Below the pieces are notes generated by a model. The model ran no database searches and had not been told where the DNA came from. It saw only the letters and a program-made list of their open reading frames with translations. A DNA stretch of 64,000 nucleotides from Chryseobacterium oranimense (GTDB lineage: Bacteria; Bacteroidota; Bacteroidia; Flavobacteriales; Weeksellaceae). How positions within the stretch are numbered: the stretch's first letter is position 1; each line of letters begins with the position of its first letter. The position numbers were made by a program, and so were the translations under genes. Where the stretch lies: positions 496,001 through 560,000 of the forward strand of contig NZ_CP104203.1 in assembly GCF_025244725.1 (NCBI RefSeq). The letters run 5' to 3'. Shown here piece after piece: positions 17,708 to 25,004 of the stretch.

Positions 17708-18760
17708 ATGAATTATTTAAATTTTGGCGCTATTAATGAGAAAATGATTTTCTTGTTAATGGCTCTTTTTTATGGTATTGCAGGGGCTCAGTGTACTGCT
17801 TACACCGGGCAGGCAATGAATCCGGGAACAACCTATTGTCTTAACGGAAATCTTATATTAACCAACGATATTACCATTCCGCAGGGGACGGTTTTAGTTA
17901 TCCAGCCGGGAGCGGCACTTATTGTAAAAGGAATCACAGTCAATGGTGATCTTGAAATCAGGGATGCTGCGAGTGTGAAATCGGAAGGTTCCATCATCAT
18001 CGGGGTTTTCGGAAGTCAGAAAAGCTCAAAAGTGAAATTAGGAACCAAAGCATATCTTTCCCTTACCGGATCGGTTTCCCAGGGAGATCCTTCATTCATG
18101 GGAACATTTCCCGGAGCGACTTCTACCATTGATATGGGAACATACAGCGTTGTGGAAATATGCGGGACTTTCAGTCAGCAGTCTGTTACCTATCCTTTTG
18201 TAAATTATGTCGGAGCTCCGTTAGGAAAAGCTTACTGTATTGCCAAAGCACAGGTGAGTGGAGGAGGAGCTTCTATACTCAGCAACGACAGCCAGATTGT
18301 TGCCATTGCAATGGATACGGTAACAGGACTTGCACCTGGAAATGCCAGTTTCTGTGGTCCGAATGCAACCAAAGCCCTGTGTCCTTCTTTGTGGCCTAAA
18401 GGGCTTCCGGACGATAAACAGGTTTGTGGCTTTGCTGATGAAGTGGTTCATGAACTTGATGATTACTGTACCAAACCCGGAGCTTCAGGCGTACCTGACA
18501 GTTATACCAAAATGGGGATTACGGTACAGCAGAAAACGGCTGGCTGGCCAGAGAATATTCCCAATGGGTTTCTGGCATTGGAATCGAAAACCAAAGGATT
18601 TGTCATTACCAGAGTACAGCATGTAAGCCAGGTTCCTCAATCGGGAGATGCCGTTTCAGAACCGAAAGAAGGGATGCTTGTATATGATATCCAGGATCGT
18701 TGTATAAAATTATATAACGGAACCCAATGGAAGTGTATTGAAAGAAGTTGTAATGATTAA
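17708..18760 (+). CDS. Secreted hypothetical protein
   Basis: 350-residue exported protein without a family I recognise. The start at 17708 gives a 27-residue signal (cleavage near GIAGAQC); a second ATG at 17744 (MIFLLMALFYG) gives a more usual signal peptide and may be the true start. Residues about 50-140 look like a right-handed beta-helix or polymer-like beta region (LILTNDITIPQGTVLVIQPGAALIVKG), then a Cys-containing middle, then a C-terminal module (SEPKEGMLVYDIQDRCIKLYNGTQWKC) that also appears in the next gene and is common in Bacteroidota surface proteins. No T9SS sorting domain is visible. It is followed after 16 bases by a related secreted protein, so the two are probably one operon. 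Confidence 0.7.
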   Translation: MNYLNFGAINEKMIFLLMALFYGIAGAQCTAYTGQAMNPGTTYCLNGNLILTNDITIPQGTVLVIQPGAALIVKGITVNGDLEIRDAASVKSEGSIIIGVFGSQKSSKVKLGTKAYLSLTGSVSQGDPSFMGTFPGATSTIDMGTYSVVEICGTFSQQSVTYPFVNYVGAPLGKAYCIAKAQVSGGGASILSNDSQIVAIAMDTVTGLAPGNASFCGPNATKALCPSLWPKGLPDDKQVCGFADEVVHELDDYCTKPGASGVPDSYTKMGITVQQKTAGWPENIPNGFLALESKTKGFVITRVQHVSQVPQSGDAVSEPKEGMLVYDIQDRCIKLYNGTQWKCIERSCND

Positions 18761-18776
18761 CCTAATTGTAAAAAAT

Positions 18777-19292
18777 ATGAAACATATAAAAAGTATAAGC
18801 ACTATCCTGATCGTATTTGTTTCTAGTGCTTTCAATGCTCAGGTAGCGATAGGCAAGGATACGATTGAAGGTAAAGACACAATATTAGACTTTAGCAACA
18901 GCCCTGACAATACAAAAGGTCTGATTCTTCCTGCTACAAAAGGGCTTCCTGCTGGAAGTCCGGCCAATGGAACATTTATTTTTGATACTTCTGATGATAA
19001 GGTAAAAGTATATGAAAATAATGGTTGGAAAGCATTGAGCGATACGGGAAATTCCACAACAATTAAAGCAAACGATTCGAATGAAAACGGAGCGGGAGTT
19101 GTAATAGGAGAGAAGGAGGGAAGCGCTGATGGAGTTCTTGTCCTGGAATCACAGGATAAAGCAATGATTCTTCCTAAAATATCTTCTCCCCATCTCAGCG
19201 TAAAAGATCCGTATCCCGGAATGATCTGTTATGATACAGCCAGCAAAACATTCGCTGTTTTCGACGGAACAGTTTGGAATTTTTGGAAATAA
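18777..19292 (+). CDS. Secreted hypothetical protein, paired with upstream gene
   Basis: 171 residues from the ATG at 18777, which opens a signal peptide (MKHIKSISTILIVFVSSAFNAQ). The mature part holds two copies of a module seen at the end of the preceding protein: GTFIFDTSDDKVKVYENNGWKAL and GMICYDTASKTFAVFDGTVWNFW. Such 'YD...vyng..W' modules are frequent in secreted Bacteroidota proteins with collagen- or tail-fibre-like architecture; their job is unknown. It begins 16 bases after the upstream stop and is followed by a strong terminator, which closes the two-gene unit. Confidence 0.75.
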   Translation: MKHIKSISTILIVFVSSAFNAQVAIGKDTIEGKDTILDFSNSPDNTKGLILPATKGLPAGSPANGTFIFDTSDDKVKVYENNGWKALSDTGNSTTIKANDSNENGAGVVIGEKEGSADGVLVLESQDKAMILPKISSPHLSVKDPYPGMICYDTASKTFAVFDGTVWNFWK

Positions 19293-19310
19293 TAACAGTT
19301 GAGAACGTCA

Positions 19311-19347
19311 AAAGCCCTGCATTAATCGTAAGCAGGGCTTTTTTTAT
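19311..19347. terminator. Strong rho-independent terminator
   Basis: AAAGCCCTGC (19311-19320) and GCAGGGCTTT (19332-19341) form a perfect 10-bp stem followed by a T-run. It ends the secreted-protein operon and overlaps the last codons of the convergent methyltransferase gene at 19344. Confidence 0.9.
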
Positions 19348-20111
19348 TTTTTTCTTCCGTACATCAATATCCTTTTGAAAGCATAAATAGCAGGAAGTTT
19401 TGGAAAATTTTTCTGAATACGTTTTTTAAATTCTGCTGTGAAACTTTTCTGCTGTTCCTCATCAAGCCTTTCCAGGTAAGGAATTAAAGCAGATCCGGAA
19501 ATAAAGTTAAACAAAGTTTCATGATCGTCAGCAATAATAGGATACACCTTCTGAAACAGATTTAAATCTTTAATCCCGTTATCGAACAAAATCTGTGCAT
19601 ACTCATCTATGGTAAGAACAGCAGACGGGCGGTTCCAGTCTTTAAGCTGGGATCTGAATGGCTGGTCTTCTGCCAGTTCAGAGAGAATTTTGTTCAATGT
19701 ATTTCCCGGCTGGTAAGGCATCTGTATGGCAAGTTGTCCGCCTGATTTCAACTTTGAGATGAGTTTTGGGAACAGATCATGATGATTGTCTGACCATTGT
19801 AAAGCGGCATTGCTGAAAATAAGATCCCAGTTTTCGTCAGTTTTCAGCATTTCTTCCGTTGTAGCAAGCTTGAAATGGAGACGTTCATTTTCCAGTGCTT
19901 TAGATTTTTCCAGCATTTCAGGAGAAGAATCGATTCCTGTAAATAAGGCGTTGGGAAATTTTTCAGTAAGAATGGCTGTCTGCTCCCCCGTTCCGCAGCC
20001 AAGATCTACCGCTTTCATTTCCTTTTCATCAGTAATCAGTTCAGCAAGATCAAAAAAAGGTTTGAAACGGATATTTTTAAATTGATTGTAAATATCAGGA
20101 TTCCAGGGCAT
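19344..20111 (-). CDS. tam: Trans-aconitate 2-methyltransferase family protein
   Basis: 255-residue class I SAM methyltransferase, close to the 252 residues of E. coli Tam, which methylates trans-aconitate (a citric-acid-cycle by-product) in the cytosol. I start at 20111 (MPWNPDIYNQFKNIR), since WNPxxYxxF is the conserved N-terminus; the open frame extends 20 codons further without conservation. SAM motif I is VDLGCGTGEQT (about 34-44), then TGIDSSPEML, FSNAALQWSDNH and GGQLAIQMPYQPGN, all Tam-like. The gene is single, with a degenerate hairpin repeat upstream. Substrate is inferred by family. Confidence 0.82.
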   Translation of the reverse strand: MPWNPDIYNQFKNIRFKPFFDLAELITDEKEMKAVDLGCGTGEQTAILTEKFPNALFTGIDSSPEMLEKSKALENERLHFKLATTEEMLKTDENWDLIFSNAALQWSDNHHDLFPKLISKLKSGGQLAIQMPYQPGNTLNKILSELAEDQPFRSQLKDWNRPSAVLTIDEYAQILFDNGIKDLNLFQKVYPIIADDHETLFNFISGSALIPYLERLDEEQQKSFTAEFKKRIQKNFPKLPAIYAFKRILMYGRKK

Positions 20112-20220
20112 ATTTGTGAGATTAGAATGAAGTTTCAATTTAGTAATTCCGGAAAGAAATACTGAAAACAAAATGATAAAATATTCTTAATATTCAAGTT
20201 TATATTGTGGAGAATAGTTT

Positions 20221-20346
20221 CTCTCGCAGATTGAGCTGATTTAGCAGATGTTTATGTATAATTATGATGAAAATGATTTTTGATTTCAAATATTTGATAA
20301 GCTTAAAATTAAATTACGCTATCAGTATAAGTCTGCTCGATTAGCA
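20221..20346. repeat. Degenerate CAGATTNNN inverted-repeat element
   Basis: A left arm starting CTCGCAGATTGAGC (20221 onward) and a right arm TCTGCTCGATTAGCAAGAGA (about 20331-20350) are imperfectly complementary and flank about 90 AT-rich bases. The ends and layout match the perfect element at 41679-41824, so I read it as an older, decayed copy. It lies between two minus-strand genes. Confidence 0.6.
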
Positions 20347-20389
20347 AGAGACAAAAAAAATTATAGAAACTGCTTTGGTCTACAAATAT

Positions 20390-20860
20390 TTAAAGAATCT
20401 GCGAACTTTCCTTGATGCTGTTCATCACAAAAATACTTTTCGTCTGCCCGATTCCTTCAATTTCAGATAGCTTATTCACAAAAAACTCATGAAAATCATC
20501 CATATTCGGAGCAAGAATTTTAAGCATAAAATCAAAATCTCCACTGATGTTGTAGAATTCTACCACCTCTTTCAGTTTTCCCACTTCTTCTATAAATTTT
20601 CCTGCAGTTTTTTTGTTGTGAACATTCAGAGCGATAATACAGATCACCATCATGCCTTTGTTTACTTTTTTACGGTCCAGCACCGCGGCGTATTCCTTGA
20701 TGATGCCCAGCTTTTCCATCCGTTTGATCCGTTCATGTGTAGGAGTTGAGCTTAAATTGATTCTGGCCGAAATATCACGTACGCTCATTTTAGCATCCTT
20801 TTGAAGTAATCGCAGGATAGAAAGGTCTTTTTCGTCGGGAATGTAATGGTCTGTAGTCAT
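20390..20860 (-). CDS. Lrp/AsnC family transcriptional regulator
   Basis: 156-residue regulator. An N-terminal HTH (about 10-60: DLSILRLLQKDAKMSVRDISARINLSSTPTHERIKRMEKLGIIKEY) is followed by the RAM ligand-binding domain (about 75-150: VICIIALNVHNKKTAGKFIEEV, VVEFYNISGDFDFMLKIL). These proteins assemble as octamers and wrap DNA in response to amino acids. It is divergent from an MFS exporter gene with 142 bases between the starts, holding regularly spaced TGTTC boxes; the exporter and its own gene are the likely targets. The effector is unknown. Confidence 0.92.
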   Translation of the reverse strand: MTTDHYIPDEKDLSILRLLQKDAKMSVRDISARINLSSTPTHERIKRMEKLGIIKEYAAVLDRKKVNKGMMVICIIALNVHNKKTAGKFIEEVGKLKEVVEFYNISGDFDFMLKILAPNMDDFHEFFVNKLSEIEGIGQTKSIFVMNSIKESSQIL

Positions 20861-20969
20861 TTGTTCTGTTTTTTAAGATTGATATTCTGTTATTAGTTTA
20901 TATGTTCTTTTATATTGTATTAAATAGTTTATTTGTTCCAAATTTATCATATAATTTTCAAATATGTTC
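20860..20969. promoter_or_regulatory. Phased TGTTC boxes, probable Lrp operator array
   Basis: In the lrp-MFS divergent spacer, the motif (A/T)TGTTC recurs with its last base at 20866, 20907, 20938 and 20969: spacings of 41, 31 and 31 bases, close to four, three and three helical turns. The middle two share TAGTTTATNTGTTC. A flavobacterial -7-like TAATTTTG at 20979-20986 lies just after the last box, so a bound protein would touch the MFS promoter. Confidence 0.65.
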
Positions 20970-21002
20970 TTTTAAAATTAATTTTGCAGAAAATTTGAAT
21001 AC

Positions 21003-22391
21003 ATGAGTACGAGGAAAAATTTAATATTAATATTAGCATCGGTAGGAACATTTGTGGAGGCATTGGATATTGCCATTATTAATTTAACTATTCCTTCTAT
21101 TCAGGAGCAGTTCAACATTGGAGCTGCAACCGTACAGTGGCTTCAGACTTTATATGTATTGTTTTTTGGTGGGTTTCTGATTATTGGCGGGAAGCTTTCC
21201 GATCAGATCGGGCGCAAGAAAATATTTCTTACCGGAGCTCTGATCTTTATGCTCACTTCGTTAGGAGCCGGTCTCTCCCAAAGCTTTGAAACGTTGGCTA
21301 TATTCCGTGCTCTTCAGGGATTGGGAGCCGCATTAATCATGCCTTCTGCTTTATCCATTGTGACCAGCACATTCAGGGGTGAGCAGGAACGTAACCGTGC
21401 CATCGGGATTTTCAGCTCATTTGCTGCTATTGGCTCAGGAAGCGGACTTTCGGTGGGGGGAATTATCAGTACATACTTAAGCTGGCACTGGGTTTTCCTG
21501 ATCAATGTTCCCATTCTTTTAATCACCCTGATTTTTGCTTACCAATATCTGCCAGCAGACGAAAAAGATGAAGCGGGACAAAAAACAGATGTTCTATCGG
21601 GAATACTTCTTGTTTTGGGACTTTTAAGTCTTACTTACGGAACGCATGAACTGATTCATATAAAAGAAAATCCTTTTCTTATAATCGGTTCTCTGGTACT
21701 TGCCGTTTTGCTTCTGATTGCTGTATTCATCAGATTAAAATCTGCGGCTCAGCCGTTGATCGATTTGCAGATGTTCAGACACAGATCACTAGTCATTTCT
21801 AATTCAGTTTTCTTCACATTAGGGGCATTTTTCATAGGATTTTTATTCCTTATTTCATTAATGCTTCAGAAGGATATGGGGTACAGTGCTGCTTCTGCCG
21901 GGCTGATGCTGGTGCCGTTCAGTATCATGTCTGCACTGGCTGCAAAATTTGTATTGCCTTATATTTCCAAAAGGTTGAATTCTTCCCGGATGGGAGTGTT
22001 TGGCTGGAGTTTTATGCTTGCAGGTGCATTATCTTTATTGATTGCCGTTTATACAGGCCATCCATTGACGGTTGTATTATTGGGAGCAGCCTGTATTTCA
22101 GGAATCGGGATGACGTTTTGCTTTACTGCACTTTCGGTAATGGGAATCCAGGATGTGGCGCCCTCTCATTATGGAGTAGCTTCCAGCTTAAGCTCTACCA
22201 GTTACTTTTTAGGTGCAGGGATCGGGCTTTCGTTCATGACTTTAATGAGCCAGATTTTTCCTTCTCAATATGCCGTAGGAGATTTAAGCCTCATCATTCT
22301 GGTCGGATATGCTTTGCTGGCTCTTGGATTGCTGCTTTATTTTATTGTTAGAAGCTCAAAAATGAGGCATACGGAAATAGCTGTTTCATAG
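21003..22391 (+). CDS. MFS transporter, DHA2 (14-TM) drug:H+ antiporter family
   Basis: 462-residue inner-membrane transporter with about 14 hydrophobic segments. Motif D1 appears as LDIAIINLTIPSIQ (residues 21-34), motif A as GGKLSDQIGRKKIF (about 61-75) and the exporter motif C region as GSGSGLSVGGIIS (about 147-160). This layout is EmrB/QacA-like and points to proton-driven efflux of drugs or metabolites. It is divergent from the Lrp regulator, which suggests that the pump answers an amino-acid-like signal and may export such a compound. Confidence 0.9.
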   Translation: MSTRKNLILILASVGTFVEALDIAIINLTIPSIQEQFNIGAATVQWLQTLYVLFFGGFLIIGGKLSDQIGRKKIFLTGALIFMLTSLGAGLSQSFETLAIFRALQGLGAALIMPSALSIVTSTFRGEQERNRAIGIFSSFAAIGSGSGLSVGGIISTYLSWHWVFLINVPILLITLIFAYQYLPADEKDEAGQKTDVLSGILLVLGLLSLTYGTHELIHIKENPFLIIGSLVLAVLLLIAVFIRLKSAAQPLIDLQMFRHRSLVISNSVFFTLGAFFIGFLFLISLMLQKDMGYSAASAGLMLVPFSIMSALAAKFVLPYISKRLNSSRMGVFGWSFMLAGALSLLIAVYTGHPLTVVLLGAACISGIGMTFCFTALSVMGIQDVAPSHYGVASSLSSTSYFLGAGIGLSFMTLMSQIFPSQYAVGDLSLIILVGYALLALGLLLYFIVRSSKMRHTEIAVS

Positions 22392-22463
22392 TTTTATTAA
22401 AAATATACAAACTATATGAAAGGGGATCGGCATTATTGTGCCGGTTCTTTTTATTTTAGCAGA

Positions 22464-23210
22464 ATGAAAATACAGATTATCAGTGATCTCCATCAGGAAT
22501 TCGGATCGGCTGATTTATTTTTTGAGAATGCAGATATTGTTGTTTTGGCCGGAGACATTAACCTGGGTACAAAAGGAATTGAATGGATCAAGTCGAAGAT
22601 AGAAAAAAAGCCTGTCGTCTATGTTCTGGGAAATCATGAATATTACAAAGGTTCTTATCCGAAAACTTTAAACAAAATTAAGCAGGCTGCTGAAAATTCA
22701 AACGTCTTTGTTCTTGAAAATGAATCCGTGGATATCGATGGCATTCGTTTTCATGGTGCTACACTTTGGACGGACTTTTCTATTTTTGGAGATCCGATGT
22801 ATTATGGAATGATTTGTCAGCCCAAAATGAATGATTATAAAAAAATCAAGCGGGATCCGTCCTATTCGAAGATGAGAACCATTGATACTTTTAAAATTCA
22901 TCAGCTTTCAAAGTTTTGGTTAAAAGAAAGTCTTGAAAACTCTTCAGGCCTAAAGAATATTGTCGTGACCCATCACGCACCGAGTATTCAGTCTGTTCCT
23001 GATTATTATAAAAAAGACCCTTTAACGGCAGCTTATGCATCCGATCTGGAGGATTTTATCATGGCATATCAGCCAAAATACTGGATTCACGGACATATTC
23101 ACACACCCTGTAGATACAAGATCGGGGAGACTGAAATTATCTGTAATCCTCATGGATATATTGACGAAAAATATAATGGTTACGAAAAAGAATTAATTAT
23201 TGAGATATAG
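22464..23210 (+). CDS. Calcineurin-like metallophosphoesterase
   Basis: 248 residues from the ATG at 22464 (MKIQIISDLHQEFG); the frame extends upstream but conservation begins here. All metal-binding motifs of the fold are present: DLH (8-10), GDIN (about 32-35), GNHE (about 57-60), THHAPS (about 170) and GHIHTP (about 210). No signal peptide, so cytosolic. Substrate is not predictable from this family (phosphodiesters, nucleotides or RNA). It lies 72 bases after the MFS gene on the same strand, with no evident link. Confidence 0.88.
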   Translation: MKIQIISDLHQEFGSADLFFENADIVVLAGDINLGTKGIEWIKSKIEKKPVVYVLGNHEYYKGSYPKTLNKIKQAAENSNVFVLENESVDIDGIRFHGATLWTDFSIFGDPMYYGMICQPKMNDYKKIKRDPSYSKMRTIDTFKIHQLSKFWLKESLENSSGLKNIVVTHHAPSIQSVPDYYKKDPLTAAYASDLEDFIMAYQPKYWIHGHIHTPCRYKIGETEIICNPHGYIDEKYNGYEKELIIEI

Positions 23211-23301
23211 AAAGAACGGCAAAAAGAGCTAATTTCCCTTCTTCATAAAGTAAAATAAATTCTTCTTCGTCTATGATGATGAAAGCTTAAACGATCTCAT
23301 C

Positions 23302-23856
23302 ATGAAGAATACAAATATACATGCAGGCGTCATTCTTATTCCGGATTTTAGCGGGTTTACTGAATTTGTGTTCAATACAAAACTTTATACGGGAGAATAT
23401 ATTGTAAGACAGCTATTATCTATCCTGATCGATATGAATGATCAGTATTTTGAAATTTCAGAGATTGAAGGAGATGCTATTTTATTTTACAAGTATGATA
23501 ATAATCCTTCCTATCAGCGAATTTCTAAAATGCTCTGGAAAATGCGGAATGCTTTTAACCAAAAGATTAAAGAATTGAGTAAGGAGCTGAGCATTCCTAT
23601 TGACATGTCACTCAAATTCATTGTACACTATGGAAAGTTTTCACAGTATACCATCGGGAATTTTAAGAAACTCTATGGCAAAACAGTGGTTGAAGCCCAT
23701 CAAATGCTTAAAAATAACTTCGCGGAACAGCCTTCATATGCCCTTTTTAGTAATTCTTTCCTGGAAAACAGCGGAAACAGGGAGTCAGAGATCAATACGC
23801 AAGAATACCATCTTCCTGAAGGAGAGATGATTCATTATTTTGAGAATGCCCATTAA
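23302..23856 (+). CDS. DUF2652 protein, degenerate class III nucleotide cyclase fold
   Basis: 184 residues. The start ILIPDFSGFTEFV (residues 11-23) and EIEGDAILFYK (54-64) match the two metal-Asp blocks of class III adenylyl/guanylyl cyclases (D15 and D58). In the later block YGKTVVEAHQ (125-134), the positions usually held by the catalytic Asn and Arg are Val and Gln, so cyclase activity is unlikely. DUF2652 proteins are known only as cytosolic proteins of unknown role, often beside SRPBCC proteins; none is adjacent here. It stands alone between the phosphoesterase and the HNH gene. Confidence 0.8.
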   Translation: MKNTNIHAGVILIPDFSGFTEFVFNTKLYTGEYIVRQLLSILIDMNDQYFEISEIEGDAILFYKYDNNPSYQRISKMLWKMRNAFNQKIKELSKELSIPIDMSLKFIVHYGKFSQYTIGNFKKLYGKTVVEAHQMLKNNFAEQPSYALFSNSFLENSGNRESEINTQEYHLPEGEMIHYFENAH

Positions 23857-23992
23857 TATATCTATTTTTTAATAATATCATTTGATACTATCAGACAATG
23901 GGTACTTTAAAACAGTTTCCATAAAACATTTTTTTTCATTTAAAACTTAGTATACGAAATAAAAATATTATATTTATTTTCACACTTATTGC

Positions 23993-24931
23993 ATGAAAAT
24001 AAAATCAAACTATCCAATAAACGAGGAAGCTTTTTCTAATTTACAAAAATTAAGTGAAGAGTATGAAATTATTGATTCTATTGAAATTCAGGAGAATGAT
24101 TCGAATAATAAAAGAGTTTTAAAAGGTACGAAAGAAAAAGAATGTAGATTTTGTAAAAAACAATTTCCTGAGGTTAAATTTAAAAATGTATCTCATACAA
24201 TTCCTGAATTCTTAGGTAACAAAAATTTAACTTCAGATTTTGAATGTGATAATTGTAATAAATATTTTTCTGCATTTGAAAATGAACTTGCTAACCTTTT
24301 ATTACCATTAAATACTCTTTCAAGCACTAAAAATAAAAAAAACAAGACACCTAAATTTAAAAATAAATTAGAGATACATCAAGATGATAAAAATGTGTTC
24401 CACATTACGAACTTTCCTGATGATCTTATAAACAGTAAAAAAGAAATAAATTTTATAATAGAAACAGCTTCATATATTCCAGAATATGTGTATAGAAGCT
24501 TAATTAAAATTGGCCTATCGATAATTAATGAAGAGATAATTAAGAATTATAATGAGACTATTGAATGGCTCATGTCATTAGAACAAAATGTGATTATTCG
24601 TCCATGTTTGGCTTTTACAATTTTTCCATTTAATAGTCCAACAGATAAAATTAGATGTGCAATTTTTGATAGAAAATTAAATGTTACTAGACAAATTCCT
24701 AAAACATTACTGATATTAAGCTATAAAAACTTTGCTATTCAAACTTTTTTTCCAGTTTTTCCTTTTGAGGGTTTCACTGAATTATCACCTTTTCCTCATG
24801 TGATTCCAACAGCTTTAGACTTAAACAATAATTTAAAGAATAAGAAAGAATATGGATTGATTTATTTGGATAAAAATATAAGAGTTAAAGGCGAAAAAAT
24901 AGAGGTTAATATTAGATCAGTAGAAGAATAA
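23993..24931 (+). CDS. HNH endonuclease family protein (HNH_5-like), AT-rich gene
   Basis: 312 residues. A zinc-binding HNH core is seen at residues 51-88: CRFC, then SHTIPEFLGN with H68, then CDNC. That order and the IPEFLGN string fit the HNH_5 group. The rest (about 100-312) is Lys/Asn/Ile-rich, with no domain I can name. Base use is markedly more AT-rich than both neighbours by eye, which suggests recent arrival. Genes of this type often sit in defence islands, but the flanks here are ordinary, so a role in defence is only a guess. The start ATG at 23993 is the first in frame. Confidence 0.75.
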   Translation: MKIKSNYPINEEAFSNLQKLSEEYEIIDSIEIQENDSNNKRVLKGTKEKECRFCKKQFPEVKFKNVSHTIPEFLGNKNLTSDFECDNCNKYFSAFENELANLLLPLNTLSSTKNKKNKTPKFKNKLEIHQDDKNVFHITNFPDDLINSKKEINFIIETASYIPEYVYRSLIKIGLSIINEEIIKNYNETIEWLMSLEQNVIIRPCLAFTIFPFNSPTDKIRCAIFDRKLNVTRQIPKTLLILSYKNFAIQTFFPVFPFEGFTELSPFPHVIPTALDLNNNLKNKKEYGLIYLDKNIRVKGEKIEVNIRSVEE

Positions 24932-24954
24932 TTAATAAAAGAAATGATTTAAAA

Positions 24955-24978
24955 AAGCAGGCCCCTTAGAACCTGCTT
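24955..24978 (-). terminator. Terminator of the GH3 gene
   Basis: AAGCAGG (24955-24961) pairs with CCTGCTT (24972-24978); on the minus strand a run of six T follows. It is 26 bases beyond the stop of the glycosidase gene. Confidence 0.75.
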
Positions 24979-25004
24979 CAAAATTAAATATACTAATATG
25001 ATGA

